Assembly: GCA_016710165.1 (NCBI GenBank)
Contig: JADJLJ010000004.1
Location: 231,226 to 295,225, forward strand
Direction of reading: 5' to 3'
From: Chitinophagaceae bacterium
Lineage (GTDB): Bacteria; Bacteroidota; Bacteroidia; Chitinophagales; Chitinophagaceae
Length of the DNA: 64,000 bases
Shown here: piece after piece, positions 1-9,207 of the stretch
How the letters are laid out: every line of letters starts with the position of its first letter
Position numbering within the stretch: position 1 is the stretch's first letter
The notes under the pieces: model-generated
Seen by the model: the letters and a program-made list of their open reading frames with translations, nothing else
Told to the model about the DNA's origin: nothing
The model's database searches: none
Position numbers and translations under genes: made by a program

Positions 1-46
1 TCTCAATGGCGTCAAAAGCCATGGTGCCAACGCAAATAACTGACAT
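1..46 (-). CDS. PfkB-family carbohydrate kinase, N-terminal fragment (runs off left edge)
   Basis: Only the first 15 codons are in the window. The minus strand from the ATG at 46 reads MSVICVGTMAFDAIE. This matches the start of Bacteroidota PfkB/ribokinase-type sugar or nucleoside kinases, where a first beta strand ending in VGT.AFD leads into the substrate-binding part. The rest of the gene lies outside the window, so the substrate cannot be named. A good -7 promoter element lies about 50 bases upstream. The assignment rests on a short stretch and could be wrong. Confidence 0.5.
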   Translation of the reverse strand, partial: MSVICVGTMAFDAIE

Positions 47-96
47 AAACTGGTTTTAGTATGATTCAATCAAAGCAGCCTGGGCGGCCACGGCGG

Positions 97-104
97 CAAA
101 AGTA
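97..104 (-). promoter_or_regulatory. Bacteroidota -7 promoter element TACTTTTG for the left-edge kinase gene
   Basis: The minus strand carries TACTTTTG, an exact match to the Bacteroidota sigma-A -7 consensus TAnnTTTG. It lies about 50 bases before the ATG at 46. No clear -33 TTG is seen at the usual distance. Assignment is by consensus and position only. Confidence 0.4.
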
Positions 105-156
105 ACTGATTAAAATGATTTTAGTAAGTTGTGCCGGTAATTAAAAATAACCTGCA

Positions 157-764
157 TTGTTAATCAAGATACATCCGCAAGATCCGCAGCCAAGACTGGT
201 AAAACAGGTGGCAGAATGCCTGAAAGACGGGGGCGTAATCATTTATCCCACCGATACCATTTACGGGCTGGGATGTGACATCAACCAGCACAAGGCCGTG
301 GAGCGCATCTGTAAAATAAAGCATGTAGACCCGCAGAAGGCACAGCTGTCTTTCATCTGCCGCGACCTCAGTCACCTGAGTGATTATACAAAGAGTATTG
401 ATACCCCCCTGTACCGGATGCTGAAAAGTTACCTGCCCGGGCCCTATACTTTTATCCTGCCGGCCAGTAAGCAGGTGCCAAAGATCCTGCAGAGCAAAAA
501 ATCAACGATCGGGTTGAGGGTGCCGGACAATAATATCTGCCGTCACATATTGGATGAACTTGGCCACCCGATACTCAGCGCATCCCTGCCGGGAGAAATG
601 GTGGAAGAATACACCGATCCGGAAGTGATCAATGAAAAATTCGGCGATGCCGTTGATTTTATTATCGATGGGGCATCGGCGGCATGATCCCTTCAACCAT
701 TGTTGATTGCACAGGAACGGAGTGGATAATAACCCGGCAGGGGGCAGGAGAGTGGGCTGCATAA
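157..764 (+). CDS. YciO/Sua5/YwlC-type threonylcarbamoyl-AMP synthase family protein (frameshifted near the 3' end)
   Basis: The family binds ATP, bicarbonate and threonine. True Sua5/TsaC makes threonylcarbamoyl-AMP for t6A tRNA modification, while YciO is a close relative of less certain role. Visible motifs are YPTDTIYGLGCD near residue 30, KAQLSFIC, LPGPYTFILPAS and TIGLRVPDN. The best start is TTG at 157. The open frame stops at 687 after 176 codons. The next bases, read one frame over, encode GGMIPSTIVDCTGTEWII and end at TAA 762-764, which is the expected family C-terminus. Adding one G to the GGGG run at 670-673 restores a protein of about 202 aa. The break is either a sequencing error or a recent mutation. 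Confidence 0.85.
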
Positions 765-771
765 AAAGATC

Positions 772-799
772 CCGTCCCGCCATCGGCGGAACGGGACGG
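772..799. terminator. GC-rich hairpin between convergent genes
   Basis: CCGTCCCG pairs with CGGGACGG, and an inner CGCC/GGCG closes the stem. It lies between the YciO-type gene on the plus strand and a small minus-strand gene. There is no strong T tract on either side, so it may be a REP-like palindrome or a weak bidirectional terminator. Confidence 0.45.
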
Positions 800-826
800 T
801 CCCAAAACTGCAGAGGTAATACTGCT

Positions 827-1129
827 TTAGATCCGGTGCCTGCGGTTGTGTTTTTTACGGTAAATAGACCGGCTGGCCATTCTCTTATCCTTGCGGATAT
901 CCCTTCTTTCCCTGGGGGTTACCACTCCGTCTCTGCGGGCCATCTTTATATCCCGGCGGATGTTCCTTTGCTGCAGGGCAAGGCTCCTGGTTTCAGCACG
1001 GGTAAGCTCACCGCTTCGTATTCCTTCCCCGATACGGTGGCGGTGCATTCTGCGGCCAGGCTGTGCCTCAGCAATATTGATCCCGAGCACAAGTACCAGT
1101 ACGGATGTTACCAATAATCTTAATTTCAT
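827..1129 (-). CDS. Small exported, very basic protein of unknown function
   Basis: The 100-aa product begins with a clear signal peptide (MKLRLLVTSVLVLVLG, cleavage near AEAQ). The mature part is extremely rich in Arg, Lys and His with little hydrophobic content, and contains RRDI/RKD-type repeats. Small periplasmic proteins of this style occur in Bacteroidota, but no function is assigned. The overlapping plus-strand frames at 707-1117 and 891-1196 lack a signal peptide or sensible composition, so this minus frame is preferred. It stands alone, with rnhB downstream on the same strand. Confidence 0.5.
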   Translation of the reverse strand: MKLRLLVTSVLVLVLGINIAEAQPGRRMHRHRIGEGIRSGELTRAETRSLALQQRNIRRDIKMARRDGVVTPRERRDIRKDKRMASRSIYRKKHNRRHRI

Positions 1130-1205
1130 GGCTGATGATTTTAAAATAAAAAAATTAATACAGCTACATAGACCCGCAGAAAGAAAGGAAGTTTAACCCC
1201 GGAGA

Positions 1206-1802
1206 TTAAAAAAGCAAGGCGGTGGATGGAAGAATATCAAAACTCCTGCGGTGATAACTGCACAAGCCATGCGCTTCAATGGCTTGCCGGTGGGCAGGAG
1301 TGCCATAGCCTTTATTGGTATCCCAGCCATATTGCGGAAATTCATGGTGTATCTTTTGCATGAATTCATCCCGGTGCGTTTTGGCCAGAATGCTGGCAGC
1401 AGCAATGGAAGCATAAATACCATCGCCCTTAATGATACATTGGTGGGCTGTTTTTTTATAGGGCCTGAAACGGTTCCCGTCGATCAATAAAAACTCCGGC
1501 GTGGTGGCCAATGCATGTATGGCCTGGTGCATGGCCCTGAAACTTGCCTGCAGGATATTGATCTTATCGATCGTTATATTATCCACCGCTGCAACAGCGT
1601 ATGCAACGCTTTCTTTTTCAAGGACGGGCCTTAACAGGTCCCGTTGCTTTTCAGTAAGCTGTTTACTGTCGTTCAGCAGCGGGTGATGAAAATCCTTTGG
1701 CAGTATGACGGCGGCTGCAAATACCGGCCCGGCATAACAGCCACGACCGGCCTCATCTACACCGGCTTCAACCAGGTCGCTATGTAAAAAAGAAGATAAC
1801 AT
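1206..1802 (-). CDS. rnhB: Ribonuclease HII
   Basis: It cleaves the RNA strand of RNA-DNA hybrids and starts removal of single ribonucleotides from DNA in the cytoplasm. The 198-aa length is typical. Catalytic acidic residues are visible: D16 and E17 in VDEAGRG, the Asp in LLIDGN, and the Asp in KGDGIYASIAAASILAK. The C-terminal NKGYGTPAHRQAI and HRRSF motifs are also present. A -7 element lies about 115 bases upstream on the same strand. Nothing unusual is seen in the gene. Confidence 0.97.
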   Translation of the reverse strand: MLSSFLHSDLVEAGVDEAGRGCYAGPVFAAAVILPKDFHHPLLNDSKQLTEKQRDLLRPVLEKESVAYAVAAVDNITIDKINILQASFRAMHQAIHALATTPEFLLIDGNRFRPYKKTAHQCIIKGDGIYASIAAASILAKTHRDEFMQKIHHEFPQYGWDTNKGYGTPAHRQAIEAHGLCSYHRRSFDILPSTALLF

Positions 1803-1916
1803 GGATGACTGGGAAATTAGCTAAGAGGATAAAAGAGCAAAAGAGAAACATATGGCATTTCTCACTATTCTTCTTTCAAACTCTTAGCCCAAATATCCGC
1901 TAAAAGAATAAAAAAA

Positions 1917-1924
1917 CAAATCTA
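1917..1924 (-). promoter_or_regulatory. -7 element TAGATTTG, probable rnhB promoter
   Basis: Minus-strand TAGATTTG fits TAnnTTTG exactly. It lies back to back with the plus-strand ctaA -7 element, making a short divergent promoter region of about 40 bases. The 5' leader to rnhB would be roughly 110 bases. Confidence 0.35.
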
Positions 1925-1949
1925 TGTGTAATAACAGCTTTTGCTGCTG

Positions 1950-1957
1950 TAAATTTG
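1950..1957 (+). promoter_or_regulatory. -7 element TAAATTTG, probable ctaA promoter
   Basis: TAAATTTG fits TAnnTTTG exactly and ends only 7 bases before the ctaA ATG at 1965. With the usual 5-7 base distance to the start site, the transcript would be leaderless or nearly so. The -33 element is weak. Confidence 0.4.
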
Positions 1958-1964
1958 CGGCTCA

Positions 1965-3014
1965 ATGGATAATTCAGATCAGCAACGTTCCCAACGGCAG
2001 ATAGCCACCTGGCTGATGATCGGGGTGGGGATGATCATCCTACAGGGCTGACTGGGCGGCATCACCCGGTTAACGGAATCGGGCCTTTCCATCACCGAAT
2101 GGAAACCCATCACCGGAACCCTGCCCCCATTGAACGATATAGCCTGGCAGGCCGAGTTTGATAAATACAAAGTGACCGACCAGTTCAAATACGTTCACCA
2201 GGATTTTACGTTGAAAGAATTCAAATTCATTTTCTTCTGGGAGTGGTTTCACCGCACCTGGGCCCGCTTGATGGGGCTCGTGTTCCTGATAGGGTTCATC
2301 TATTTCCTGGCAAAGAAAAAATTCAGCAAGGGAATGATAAAGCCCATGATCATTCTTTTTATACTCGGCGGGGTACAGGGGTTCATCGGCTGGATAATGG
2401 TTAAAAGCGGACTGGTGCCGGAAAAATATTTTGTGGGCCATATTGAACTGACCACCCACTTCATTGCTGCGCTCGGCCTGTTGTGTTATACACTGTGGTT
2501 CGCATTAAGCCTGGTGGTAAAGGATGAACAGAAGATCATCAGCCCTTCACTCAAAAACTTTTTATTGCTGATACTGGTTGTGTTGTTTGTTCAACTGGTC
2601 TATGGAGGTTTCATGGCCGGATTACGGGCAGCCATCAGTGCACCTACCTGGCCGGATATCAACGGGTATTTTCTGCCGCCGTCATATGACGAGTTGACTC
2701 CGTTTACAAAAAACCTGGTTGCCAACCCCATCACCATTCATTTCATTCACCGGGGGGCGGCCTACCTGCTTGCCATATTGGTTGCGGTATGGTGGTATAA
2801 GACAAGACCGGTAAACAGTAGCCGGTTATTCTCAAAACTCCGGCTTTCATTATTGCTGTTGATCCTGCTGCAGGTATTGCTGGGCATCTTAACGGTATTG
2901 AATGCAACATACCCCGACAGGTTAGTGCTGCTGGGCGTTTCGCACCAGGCCGTTGCCATGATCTTGCTGATGGTCCTTGTTTCTTTACTTTTTATTGTCC
3001 GGAAAAGACAATAA
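1965..3014 (+). CDS. ctaA: Heme A synthase (COX15/CtaA), with an in-frame TGA at codon 29
   Basis: This integral membrane enzyme oxidises heme O to heme A for aa3-type cytochrome oxidase. Read from ATG 1965 the product is 349 codons. The hallmark GGITRLTESGLSITEWKP follows directly after a TGA stop at 2049-2051. Heme-ligand histidines are seen in FHRTWARLMG, GHIELTTHF, IHFIHRGAAYLL and LGVSHQAVAM, spread over about eight membrane helices. A later ATG at 2130 would give 294 aa but would drop the first helix and the conserved loop, so it is not a credible natural start. The TGA probably replaces a TGG: the context reads LQG-stop-LGG, where homologues have one hydrophobic residue. Error and true nonsense mutation are both possible. 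Confidence 0.9.
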
Positions 3015-3068
3015 GAATCAGTTTCTTCCTGTTTATTTTAATAGTAATTTTAGAAAACGCTGATCCTG

Positions 3069-5286
3069 ATGAAACAGGCCCTTCGAAATATTTACTATTC
3101 TTTTCCTGTTCAGCTCTTCATCCTTCACTTCCGTAAAGTGCAGGTGTTGCTGCTTTTCTGGTATTTTCTGGGCAGCACCTTCAACAGCGGCTTCATGAAA
3201 ACCTATGGTGCAGACGGGTTGTTCTTTTCACCGGAGTACCTGGGCAATGTGAATATCTGGAGCGGGGCCATTGTGGGCGTGGCATTGGGCGTGTTCATCA
3301 TGAGCTGGAACATCACCACATTCATATTGCACAGCAAACGCTGCCGGTTCCTGGCAACCACCACCCAGCCTTTTTTAAAATACTGTACCAACAACGCCGT
3401 GCTGCCGCTGTTGTTCATCGGCTTTTATTTTTATAAACTTTATGTATTTGATAAAAGCAAGGAGTTGATGAGTACCGGGGAAATACTGGTCCTGTTATCA
3501 GGTATCCTGGCCGGCTTTATCCTTTTGCTTTCTTTTTCCTTCATTTATTTTTTTGGAGCGGAAAGAACCATCCAGCGTACCATTACCCCCATCATCGAAA
3601 TGGACCAGCATTTCAACCAGAGCTATATGCCCGGGCAACCCGGCGATGATGATTTCGGGTTGAAGGTAACTTCCTACCTGGGCAATGGTTTCCGGTTCCG
3701 GAAGACAAGAAATGTGGCGCATTATAACCGGGAATTCCTGGACCTCGTATTCACCCGCCACCATTTTTCGGGGATCATTAGCATTGCCCTTGCCTTTATT
3801 TTCCTGATCGTGGTAGGGTTTTTTATGGATAGCCCGGTCTTCCAGGTTCCTGCGGCAGCCAGCATATTCATATTCTTTGCTGCCATGACGGCGGTTATCG
3901 GGGCGCTTTCTTATTTCCTGCAAAGCTGGAGCCTGCCCGTTTTCATCCTGCTGCTTTTATTTATTGATATCCTTTACCAGAACGAGATCATCGATACCCG
4001 CAATAAAGCCTATGGCCTCAACTACGATAACAAAAATGGCCGCCCGGGTTATGATAAAGGATCCTTGCAGAAACTCTGTCTGCCGGAAAAGATAGCAGCA
4101 GACAAAGCCAATATGATCGCCATACTGGATAACTGGAAGAAAAAGCAAAAAGAAGAAAAGCCGGTAATGGTATTCATCAATGTAAGCGGTGGTGGACTGC
4201 GCAGCGGAACATTCGTGATGAATACACTCCAACACCTGGACAGCATGACGCAAGGCAGGCTCTTACCACATACCATGCTGATAAGCGGCGCCAGCGGCGG
4301 CATGCTGGCAGCAACGTATTACCGGGAACTATACCGGCACCAGCTGAAGGACAGCTCCATCAACCGGTATGATCCGGAATACACGGACAATATTGCCAAC
4401 GATCTGCTGAACCCCCTTTTCTCATCCATGGTTGCCAGGGATATTTTTTCACCGGCACAGAAATTTACAGTGGGAGATCTTAAATACGTAAAAGACAGGG
4501 GCTATGCGTTTGAACAGAAGCTGAATAAAAACTGCGGGGGTATCATCAATTGCCAGCTGAAGGATTATTATGAAGAAGAGCGGTCGGCAGCCATTCCGCT
4601 CATGATCTTCAACTCCACCATCACCCGCGACGGAAGGCGGATGATGATCAGTACACAGCCCATCAGTTTCATGATGAAGCCCGTGCAGGCTGCGGCCGAT
4701 GCACAGGCAAGCCCGGATGCGGTAGATTTTTCAGCGATGTTCAGCAAACAGGGCCCATTGAATGTGCGGCTGCTCACCGCCCTGCGTATGAATGCAACCT
4801 TCCCGTATGTGCTGCCCAATGTGTGGTTGCCCAGTGACCCGGTAATTGATGTGATGGATGCCGGGCTGCGGGATAATTTCGGGCAGGAGACCACCCTGCG
4901 GTTCATTGAAAATTTCAGGGACTGGCTGAAGGAAAATACCAGCGCTGTCATGGTCATTCAATTGCGTGACCGGATGCAGGATAACTGGCAGGAGCCCTTT
5001 GAAACAGGTTCCATTACCGACATCATCATTAAACCCGCCACCATGCTGCAGCATAACTGGCAAAAACTGCAGGACTTTTCGGCTACCGACCAGTACAGTT
5101 ACCTGAGCGCTGAAAAAAACCATTAACCTGCATCGCATCACATTTATGTATGTGCCCCAGTCGAACGACAAGGGCGCTGCGCTCAATTTTCATTTAACCG
5201 CACGGGAAAAAAGGGATGTGAAGGAGTCTTTTAATGATCCGTTCAACCAGGCATCGCTGAAGAAGGTGATGGAGATGATGCAGTAA
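3069..5286 (+). CDS. Membrane-anchored patatin-like phospholipase (C-terminal frameshift)
   Basis: The N-terminal 320 or so residues carry about seven hydrophobic helices. The C-terminal half is a patatin domain with the oxyanion motif SGGGLRSG, the nucleophile elbow GASGG and the catalytic Asp in DAGLRDN. It therefore probably hydrolyses acyl esters of membrane lipids; the exact substrate is unknown. The open frame ends at 5126, just after an A7 run at 5113-5119. With one A fewer, reading continues as TINLHRITFMYVPQ to a TAA at 5284-5286, ending in LKKVMEMMQ. That extension resembles a real patatin C-terminus (IxFxYVP...LNFHLT) and stops 5 bases before the convergent lipid kinase gene. Confidence 0.83.
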
Positions 5287-5291
5287 GGTCG

Positions 5292-6191
5292 TTAAGGCAT
5301 CAGCAATTTAAAAGCACGCTCGATGATCTCGATCTCAAACAGGGGAGAAGTGCCGGCAGGGTCGCCATCAATATGCAGGGGAGCCGATTGCGGATTTTTG
5401 ATACTTAATTTCTTCGCCTGAAAATAATGAATATCATTGCGATGATATTTTTTATCCTCGTACATACGAACCTGGCCGCTGCGTATTTGTTTTAGTACGG
5501 TCCAGATCATCCGCAGTTTACTCATTTTATTCACTACCACAATATCCAGTAACCCGTCGTGCAGGCTGGCCTGCGGGGCAATGGTGAAATTATTCCCGAA
5601 CTGGTTGCTGTTGGCAATACTTATAAAAAATGCTTCGGTGCTGATGCGGACCCCGTCCATTTCAATTTCGAAAGGGTAAGGCTTTGCTGAAAAGAAATTT
5701 TTAGTGGATTGTTTTACATAGGTTGCCAGTCCTCTTTTTTGCTGCCGGGCAAAATCGTGCGCCACCTGTGCATCAAAGCCGAGGCCGCAGAGCATGCAAC
5801 TGAATCTTTTGTTGATGTAAAAACCATCTATGTATTCAGACCTCCCATTGAAGATGATGGCCAGGGCCCGGTCGATCCGTTTTGGGATCTTTGCTGCAAA
5901 GGCAAGGCCGTTACCGCTGCCCATTGGGATGATCCCGATATTGACCGAAGTACCCTGCAGGGAATTGGCAACCTGGTTTACGGTTCCGTCGCCGCCGCAA
6001 ACGATCACATCGGTTATATTTTCTGCAGCTATTTTTTGAGGCAGGTAACGGTAATCGCCTGCTGCATTGGTGTGAACGATCTCGAAAGGGATCTTCTTTT
6101 CGGTTGTTTTTTCCCGGATCGTTTCCAGCAATGATATTTTTCCACCTGTTCCCGAAATGGGGTTGATGAAATAAATGAATTTTCTGTTCAT
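5292..6191 (-). CDS. Diacylglycerol/sphingosine kinase-like lipid kinase (YegS/DgkB family)
   Basis: It phosphorylates a lipid hydroxyl, probably diacylglycerol, at the inner membrane. The 299-aa product has the nucleotide-binding GGDGTVN at residues 66-72, GSGNGLA at 91-97, and C-terminal LDIVVVN and HIDGDPAG motifs typical of the family's beta-sandwich domain. Family length is usually 290-310. It converges on the patatin-like phospholipase gene with almost no gap. Both concern lipids, but the orientation argues against an operon. Confidence 0.92.
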   Translation of the reverse strand: MNRKFIYFINPISGTGGKISLLETIREKTTEKKIPFEIVHTNAAGDYRYLPQKIAAENITDVIVCGGDGTVNQVANSLQGTSVNIGIIPMGSGNGLAFAAKIPKRIDRALAIIFNGRSEYIDGFYINKRFSCMLCGLGFDAQVAHDFARQQKRGLATYVKQSTKNFFSAKPYPFEIEMDGVRISTEAFFISIANSNQFGNNFTIAPQASLHDGLLDIVVVNKMSKLRMIWTVLKQIRSGQVRMYEDKKYHRNDIHYFQAKKLSIKNPQSAPLHIDGDPAGTSPLFEIEIIERAFKLLMP

Positions 6192-6235
6192 GAAAGGACC
6201 AGTTGGCAGCTAAATTACCTAAAATACTTCCGTTA

Positions 6236-7285
6236 TCACCACCGGATCAATGCACCGGCCCAGGTAAAACCACTGCCGAAAGCAGCCAGGCAAACCAGGT
6301 CGCCCTCTTTTATCTTTCCCTGCTCCCACGCTTCGCAGAGCGCAATGGGTACGGATGCAGCTGTTGTATTGCCGTATTTCTGGATATTGTTGTGAACCTT
6401 GTCATCAGGGAGGTGTAACTTATGTTGAACAAACTGGGCAATACGCAGGTTGGCCTGGTGCGGAATAAGCATGTCAATATCCGCCGTGGTCAATCCGTTT
6501 TGTGCCAGCGACTCCTGCACCACTTCGGGCAGTTTAATGACCGCTTTTTTAAAAACCGCCGGTCCGTCCATGTACGGGAAATTCTGTGCTTCATCGATCA
6601 TGGCATGACTCATGAACATTTGCCCCATTTCTGCCGCATCAAATTTTGCCACGGCCTGTGGTGTCCAGTGGTTGGCATGTGTTCCCGGGTTGTACATGGC
6701 CAGTATCTCAGCACTTTCACCATCGCTGTGCAGGTGTGTACTTAATATACCCTGCCCTTCTTTTTGCGTTGGTTGAAGTACTACGGCACCGGCCCCATCA
6801 CCGAATATCACACTCACATTCCTGCCACGGGTACTGAAATCAAGCCCGAATGAATGTTTCTCACTGCCTATAACAAGAATATTCTTATACATCCCGGTTT
6901 TTATGAATTGGTCGGCAACCGACAAGGCATAAACAAAACCGCTGCACTGGTTGCGTACATCCAATGCACCGATCTCTTTCATCTTCAATGCCCGCTGAAC
7001 CAATACGCCACAGCCGGGAAAATAATAATCGGGACTGAGGGTGGCAAAGACAATAAAGTCAATATCCTGTGCCGTGATGCCCGCCCGTTCAATGGCGATC
7101 TTTGCAGCTTCCACACCCATGGTGGTGGTGGTTTCGCCCAGGCGGTTGGCATAGCGCCGCTCTTTGATGCCGGTACGTTCCTGGATCCATTCATCGGATG
7201 TATCCATGTATTTTTTCAGGTCGTTATTGGTAAAAACATTTTCAGGAACATAAAAACCAATACCGGCGATCTTACTTCGTTGCAT
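6236..7285 (-). CDS. fabH: 3-oxoacyl-[acyl-carrier-protein] synthase III
   Basis: It starts fatty-acid synthesis by condensing acyl-CoA with malonyl-ACP in the cytoplasm. The 349-aa protein has the full thiolase-fold catalytic triad: C114 in NQCSGF, H276 in IPHQANLRI and N306 in YGNTTAAS. The C-terminal GSGFTWAGALIRW is also typical. The gene is complete and shows no anomaly. The upstream neighbour on the same strand is a lipoprotein gene about 110 bases away. Confidence 0.96.
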   Translation of the reverse strand: MQRSKIAGIGFYVPENVFTNNDLKKYMDTSDEWIQERTGIKERRYANRLGETTTTMGVEAAKIAIERAGITAQDIDFIVFATLSPDYYFPGCGVLVQRALKMKEIGALDVRNQCSGFVYALSVADQFIKTGMYKNILVIGSEKHSFGLDFSTRGRNVSVIFGDGAGAVVLQPTQKEGQGILSTHLHSDGESAEILAMYNPGTHANHWTPQAVAKFDAAEMGQMFMSHAMIDEAQNFPYMDGPAVFKKAVIKLPEVVQESLAQNGLTTADIDMLIPHQANLRIAQFVQHKLHLPDDKVHNNIQKYGNTTAASVPIALCEAWEQGKIKEGDLVCLAAFGSGFTWAGALIRW

Positions 7286-7396
7286 GCAATCAATCGTTTA
7301 GAACAGGCAATTTACAACATTGCCATAGATCTGCAACTGTTTCATTTGCAACCAAACCCGTGTCGTTTTTTTGGAAAATGGGGTAAGAAAGCTGCT

Positions 7397-7930
7397 TCAA
7401 TTCATCTTTACCATGTCCTTTAAACTGAAGTCCTCATCCACCATGGGATGAACCCTTGTTTTATAATGAAAGTCCACCGAATTACGCAATGCCTCACTGC
7501 TTAATATCATCTTGCCGGTAAAGTGTTCAACCAGGGGCAGCAATGAAAGCCGGTCGTCTTTCAGCCGTAGTTCAGCAATATACACTCTTGCGTTGAGGCT
7601 GATATTCAGGAACTGTCTTCCACCCACGGTAGACATGAAAGCAGTACCTTTCAGTGAATCGGATTTGTAAATTTTATAACGCAGCAGGTCATCCAGGTTG
7701 CCGGAAAAGGAAATATCGTATTCTGTATCTGACCGTTTGCTCATGGTAAGGTAAACGGGTTCCTCCCTGTTGCTGCCCGGTTTATTTACAAAGCTGATCC
7801 ATTTCCCCAATAAAGCTTCTTCCACGTAAATACCGGGTTGTTCGTCTAAAGTGTAAGGAGAGCTGTAGGGACAGGAGCAGAGTACAACAGGCAAAAGAAA
7901 CAGTAACGATATTTCGAATACTCTTCTCAT
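7397..7930 (-). CDS. Putative lipoprotein of unknown function
   Basis: The 177-aa product begins with a signal sequence ending in a lipobox-like LCSC at residues 17-20, followed by a Tyr/Pro-rich stretch. The remainder has alternating polar and hydrophobic segments that suggest a beta-rich domain. No family is recognised. It stands between fabH and a zinc-ribbon gene, all on the minus strand, with gaps of about 80-110 bases. Confidence 0.68.
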   Translation of the reverse strand: MRRVFEISLLFLLPVVLCSCPYSSPYTLDEQPGIYVEEALLGKWISFVNKPGSNREEPVYLTMSKRSDTEYDISFSGNLDDLLRYKIYKSDSLKGTAFMSTVGGRQFLNISLNARVYIAELRLKDDRLSLLPLVEHFTGKMILSSEALRNSVDFHYKTRVHPMVDEDFSLKDMVKMN

Positions 7931-8009
7931 TTTTCAATGCATAAAATTAAATATGAATCCTTATAAATGCAATAGTAAAACCCCCTCCCGCAGTGCGTTC
8001 ATATACCAG

Positions 8010-8249
8010 TCAAAAGATACTGTTTACGTACCCGCCGCTGCTTTTTGTACCTGTATTTTTTACTTCCGTGGCGGCTGAATTTATCCCAACGTGATGTATG
8101 CCCTGTTCGCCGGCTAAAAGAAAATTGCTGCAGGTATCCCCATCACAACAGGGGAGGGCATTTGTCTTGCATGCCGGGCATTGATAATGTCCGTGCACAT
8201 GAACCAGTGCAACATCGGCCCCGCAGAAGATACATTTTACCTGCATCAT
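8010..8249 (-). CDS. Small cysteine-rich zinc-ribbon protein
   Basis: The product (79 aa) starts MMQVKCIFCGADVALVHVHG. It has two CxxC pairs (CIFC, CPAC) spaced as in a zinc ribbon, plus a CCDGDTC cluster. I chose ATG 8249 because it overlaps the TGA stop of the upstream CPBP gene as ATGA, a classic coupled start. A longer in-frame start at 8294 would run far into that gene. Translational coupling suggests co-expression with the membrane protease; the function is unknown. Confidence 0.65.
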   Translation of the reverse strand: MMQVKCIFCGADVALVHVHGHYQCPACKTNALPCCDGDTCSNFLLAGEQGIHHVGINSAATEVKNTGTKSSGGYVNSIF

Positions 8250-9178
8250 TGATTTTTTACCAGGGACCCCAGCCAGCCGCCCAGTTCCATGCACCAGGCA
8301 ATTCCCAGGTGAACAACCAATCCGCCCCAGATACTTTTTGTATTATAACTCACGATCCCCAGCAACAATCCTCCCCAAAAACTGCTGATCGCTTCCCCCA
8401 TGGGTTTGCCAAAGTGAATGGCACAATAAAAACAGGCCATGGGAATGATGCAATGCTGACCACATATCTTCCATAAAGCAAGGATGAGAAAACCACGAAA
8501 GAAAAATTCGATGCTTATGAAATCAAAACCATAACAGCCTTCAAATACGGCCAGGCGCCAGCCCTTTGAAGATAGGCTTAATTGTTCAAGAAACTTTGCC
8601 CGGGGATACATTTCCAGGAAATCTTTTTGTGTGCTGGCCAGTGCGATCAGCGGCAGCATGGCTAAAAGTAACAGCAGGTATGGTTTAATATCCGGTATGG
8701 CCCTGCTTCCATAAAAAGGCTGGTTGTTTTTGTCTTTTATCAGCCATACAATGAATACCGGGATGAGCAGCACAAAGACCTTCACTACCCAGTTGCTGCA
8801 TTGTATCCAGAACCTGCGTTCATCATCCGTGAACGGATCCCCGATCAGTGACTGGTGAAAATTAAAATTCACCCGTAGCGAAAAGAAGGCCGGGGCCAGG
8901 AACAGGATGAGCCAGAACCACGGGTTCCGGTAATACGAACAATCTTTGTAAAAGAACAGTTGCAGGAAAAAAGCAAGGGCAAAAGGAATGAAGTACAGAA
9001 GATAGTAGCCCGCAAAATTTCCCAACAGGGTTGCATGCCCGGCAGCATAATGGTCTTCTAATGAATGTCCGTAATTAAGCCAGATGAGAATGCCCAGCAG
9101 CAGCAATACAAGGAAAAAATAAAATGCATTGAATTCCTTTTGATGATACTCCCGGATGTATTTGAGAACAGGAAACAA
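8246..9178 (-). CDS. CPBP-family intramembrane metalloprotease-like protein
   Basis: The 310-aa polytopic membrane protein has about eight hydrophobic segments. The CPBP/ABI hallmark appears in reduced form: EFFFRG (the family usually has EExxxR), followed by an FYCAIHFG motif and a later HLGIAW. In this family the Glu and His residues coordinate a metal for intramembrane proteolysis of a substrate or prenylated peptide. The first Glu of the pair is Ile here, so activity is uncertain. It overlaps the zinc-ribbon gene by four bases. Confidence 0.78.
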   Translation of the reverse strand: MFPVLKYIREYHQKEFNAFYFFLVLLLLGILIWLNYGHSLEDHYAAGHATLLGNFAGYYLLYFIPFALAFFLQLFFYKDCSYYRNPWFWLILFLAPAFFSLRVNFNFHQSLIGDPFTDDERRFWIQCSNWVVKVFVLLIPVFIVWLIKDKNNQPFYGSRAIPDIKPYLLLLLAMLPLIALASTQKDFLEMYPRAKFLEQLSLSSKGWRLAVFEGCYGFDFISIEFFFRGFLILALWKICGQHCIIPMACFYCAIHFGKPMGEAISSFWGGLLLGIVSYNTKSIWGGLVVHLGIAWCMELGGWLGSLVKNQ

Positions 9179-9207
9179 GTTTTTGATAAAGATAGCCGAT
9201 GACGGGT

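Noticed and set aside
707..1196. Plus-strand frames at 707-1117 and 891-1196
   Set aside because: They are shadows of the YciO tail and of the small basic minus-strand gene, without sensible composition or start.
2049..2051. TGA read as tryptophan or selenocysteine (recoding) in ctaA
   Set aside because: Many intact genes here end in TGA (paaA, the CPBP gene) and use TGG for Trp, so the code is standard. No hairpin or Sec context is apparent. A point error or nonsense mutation is simpler.
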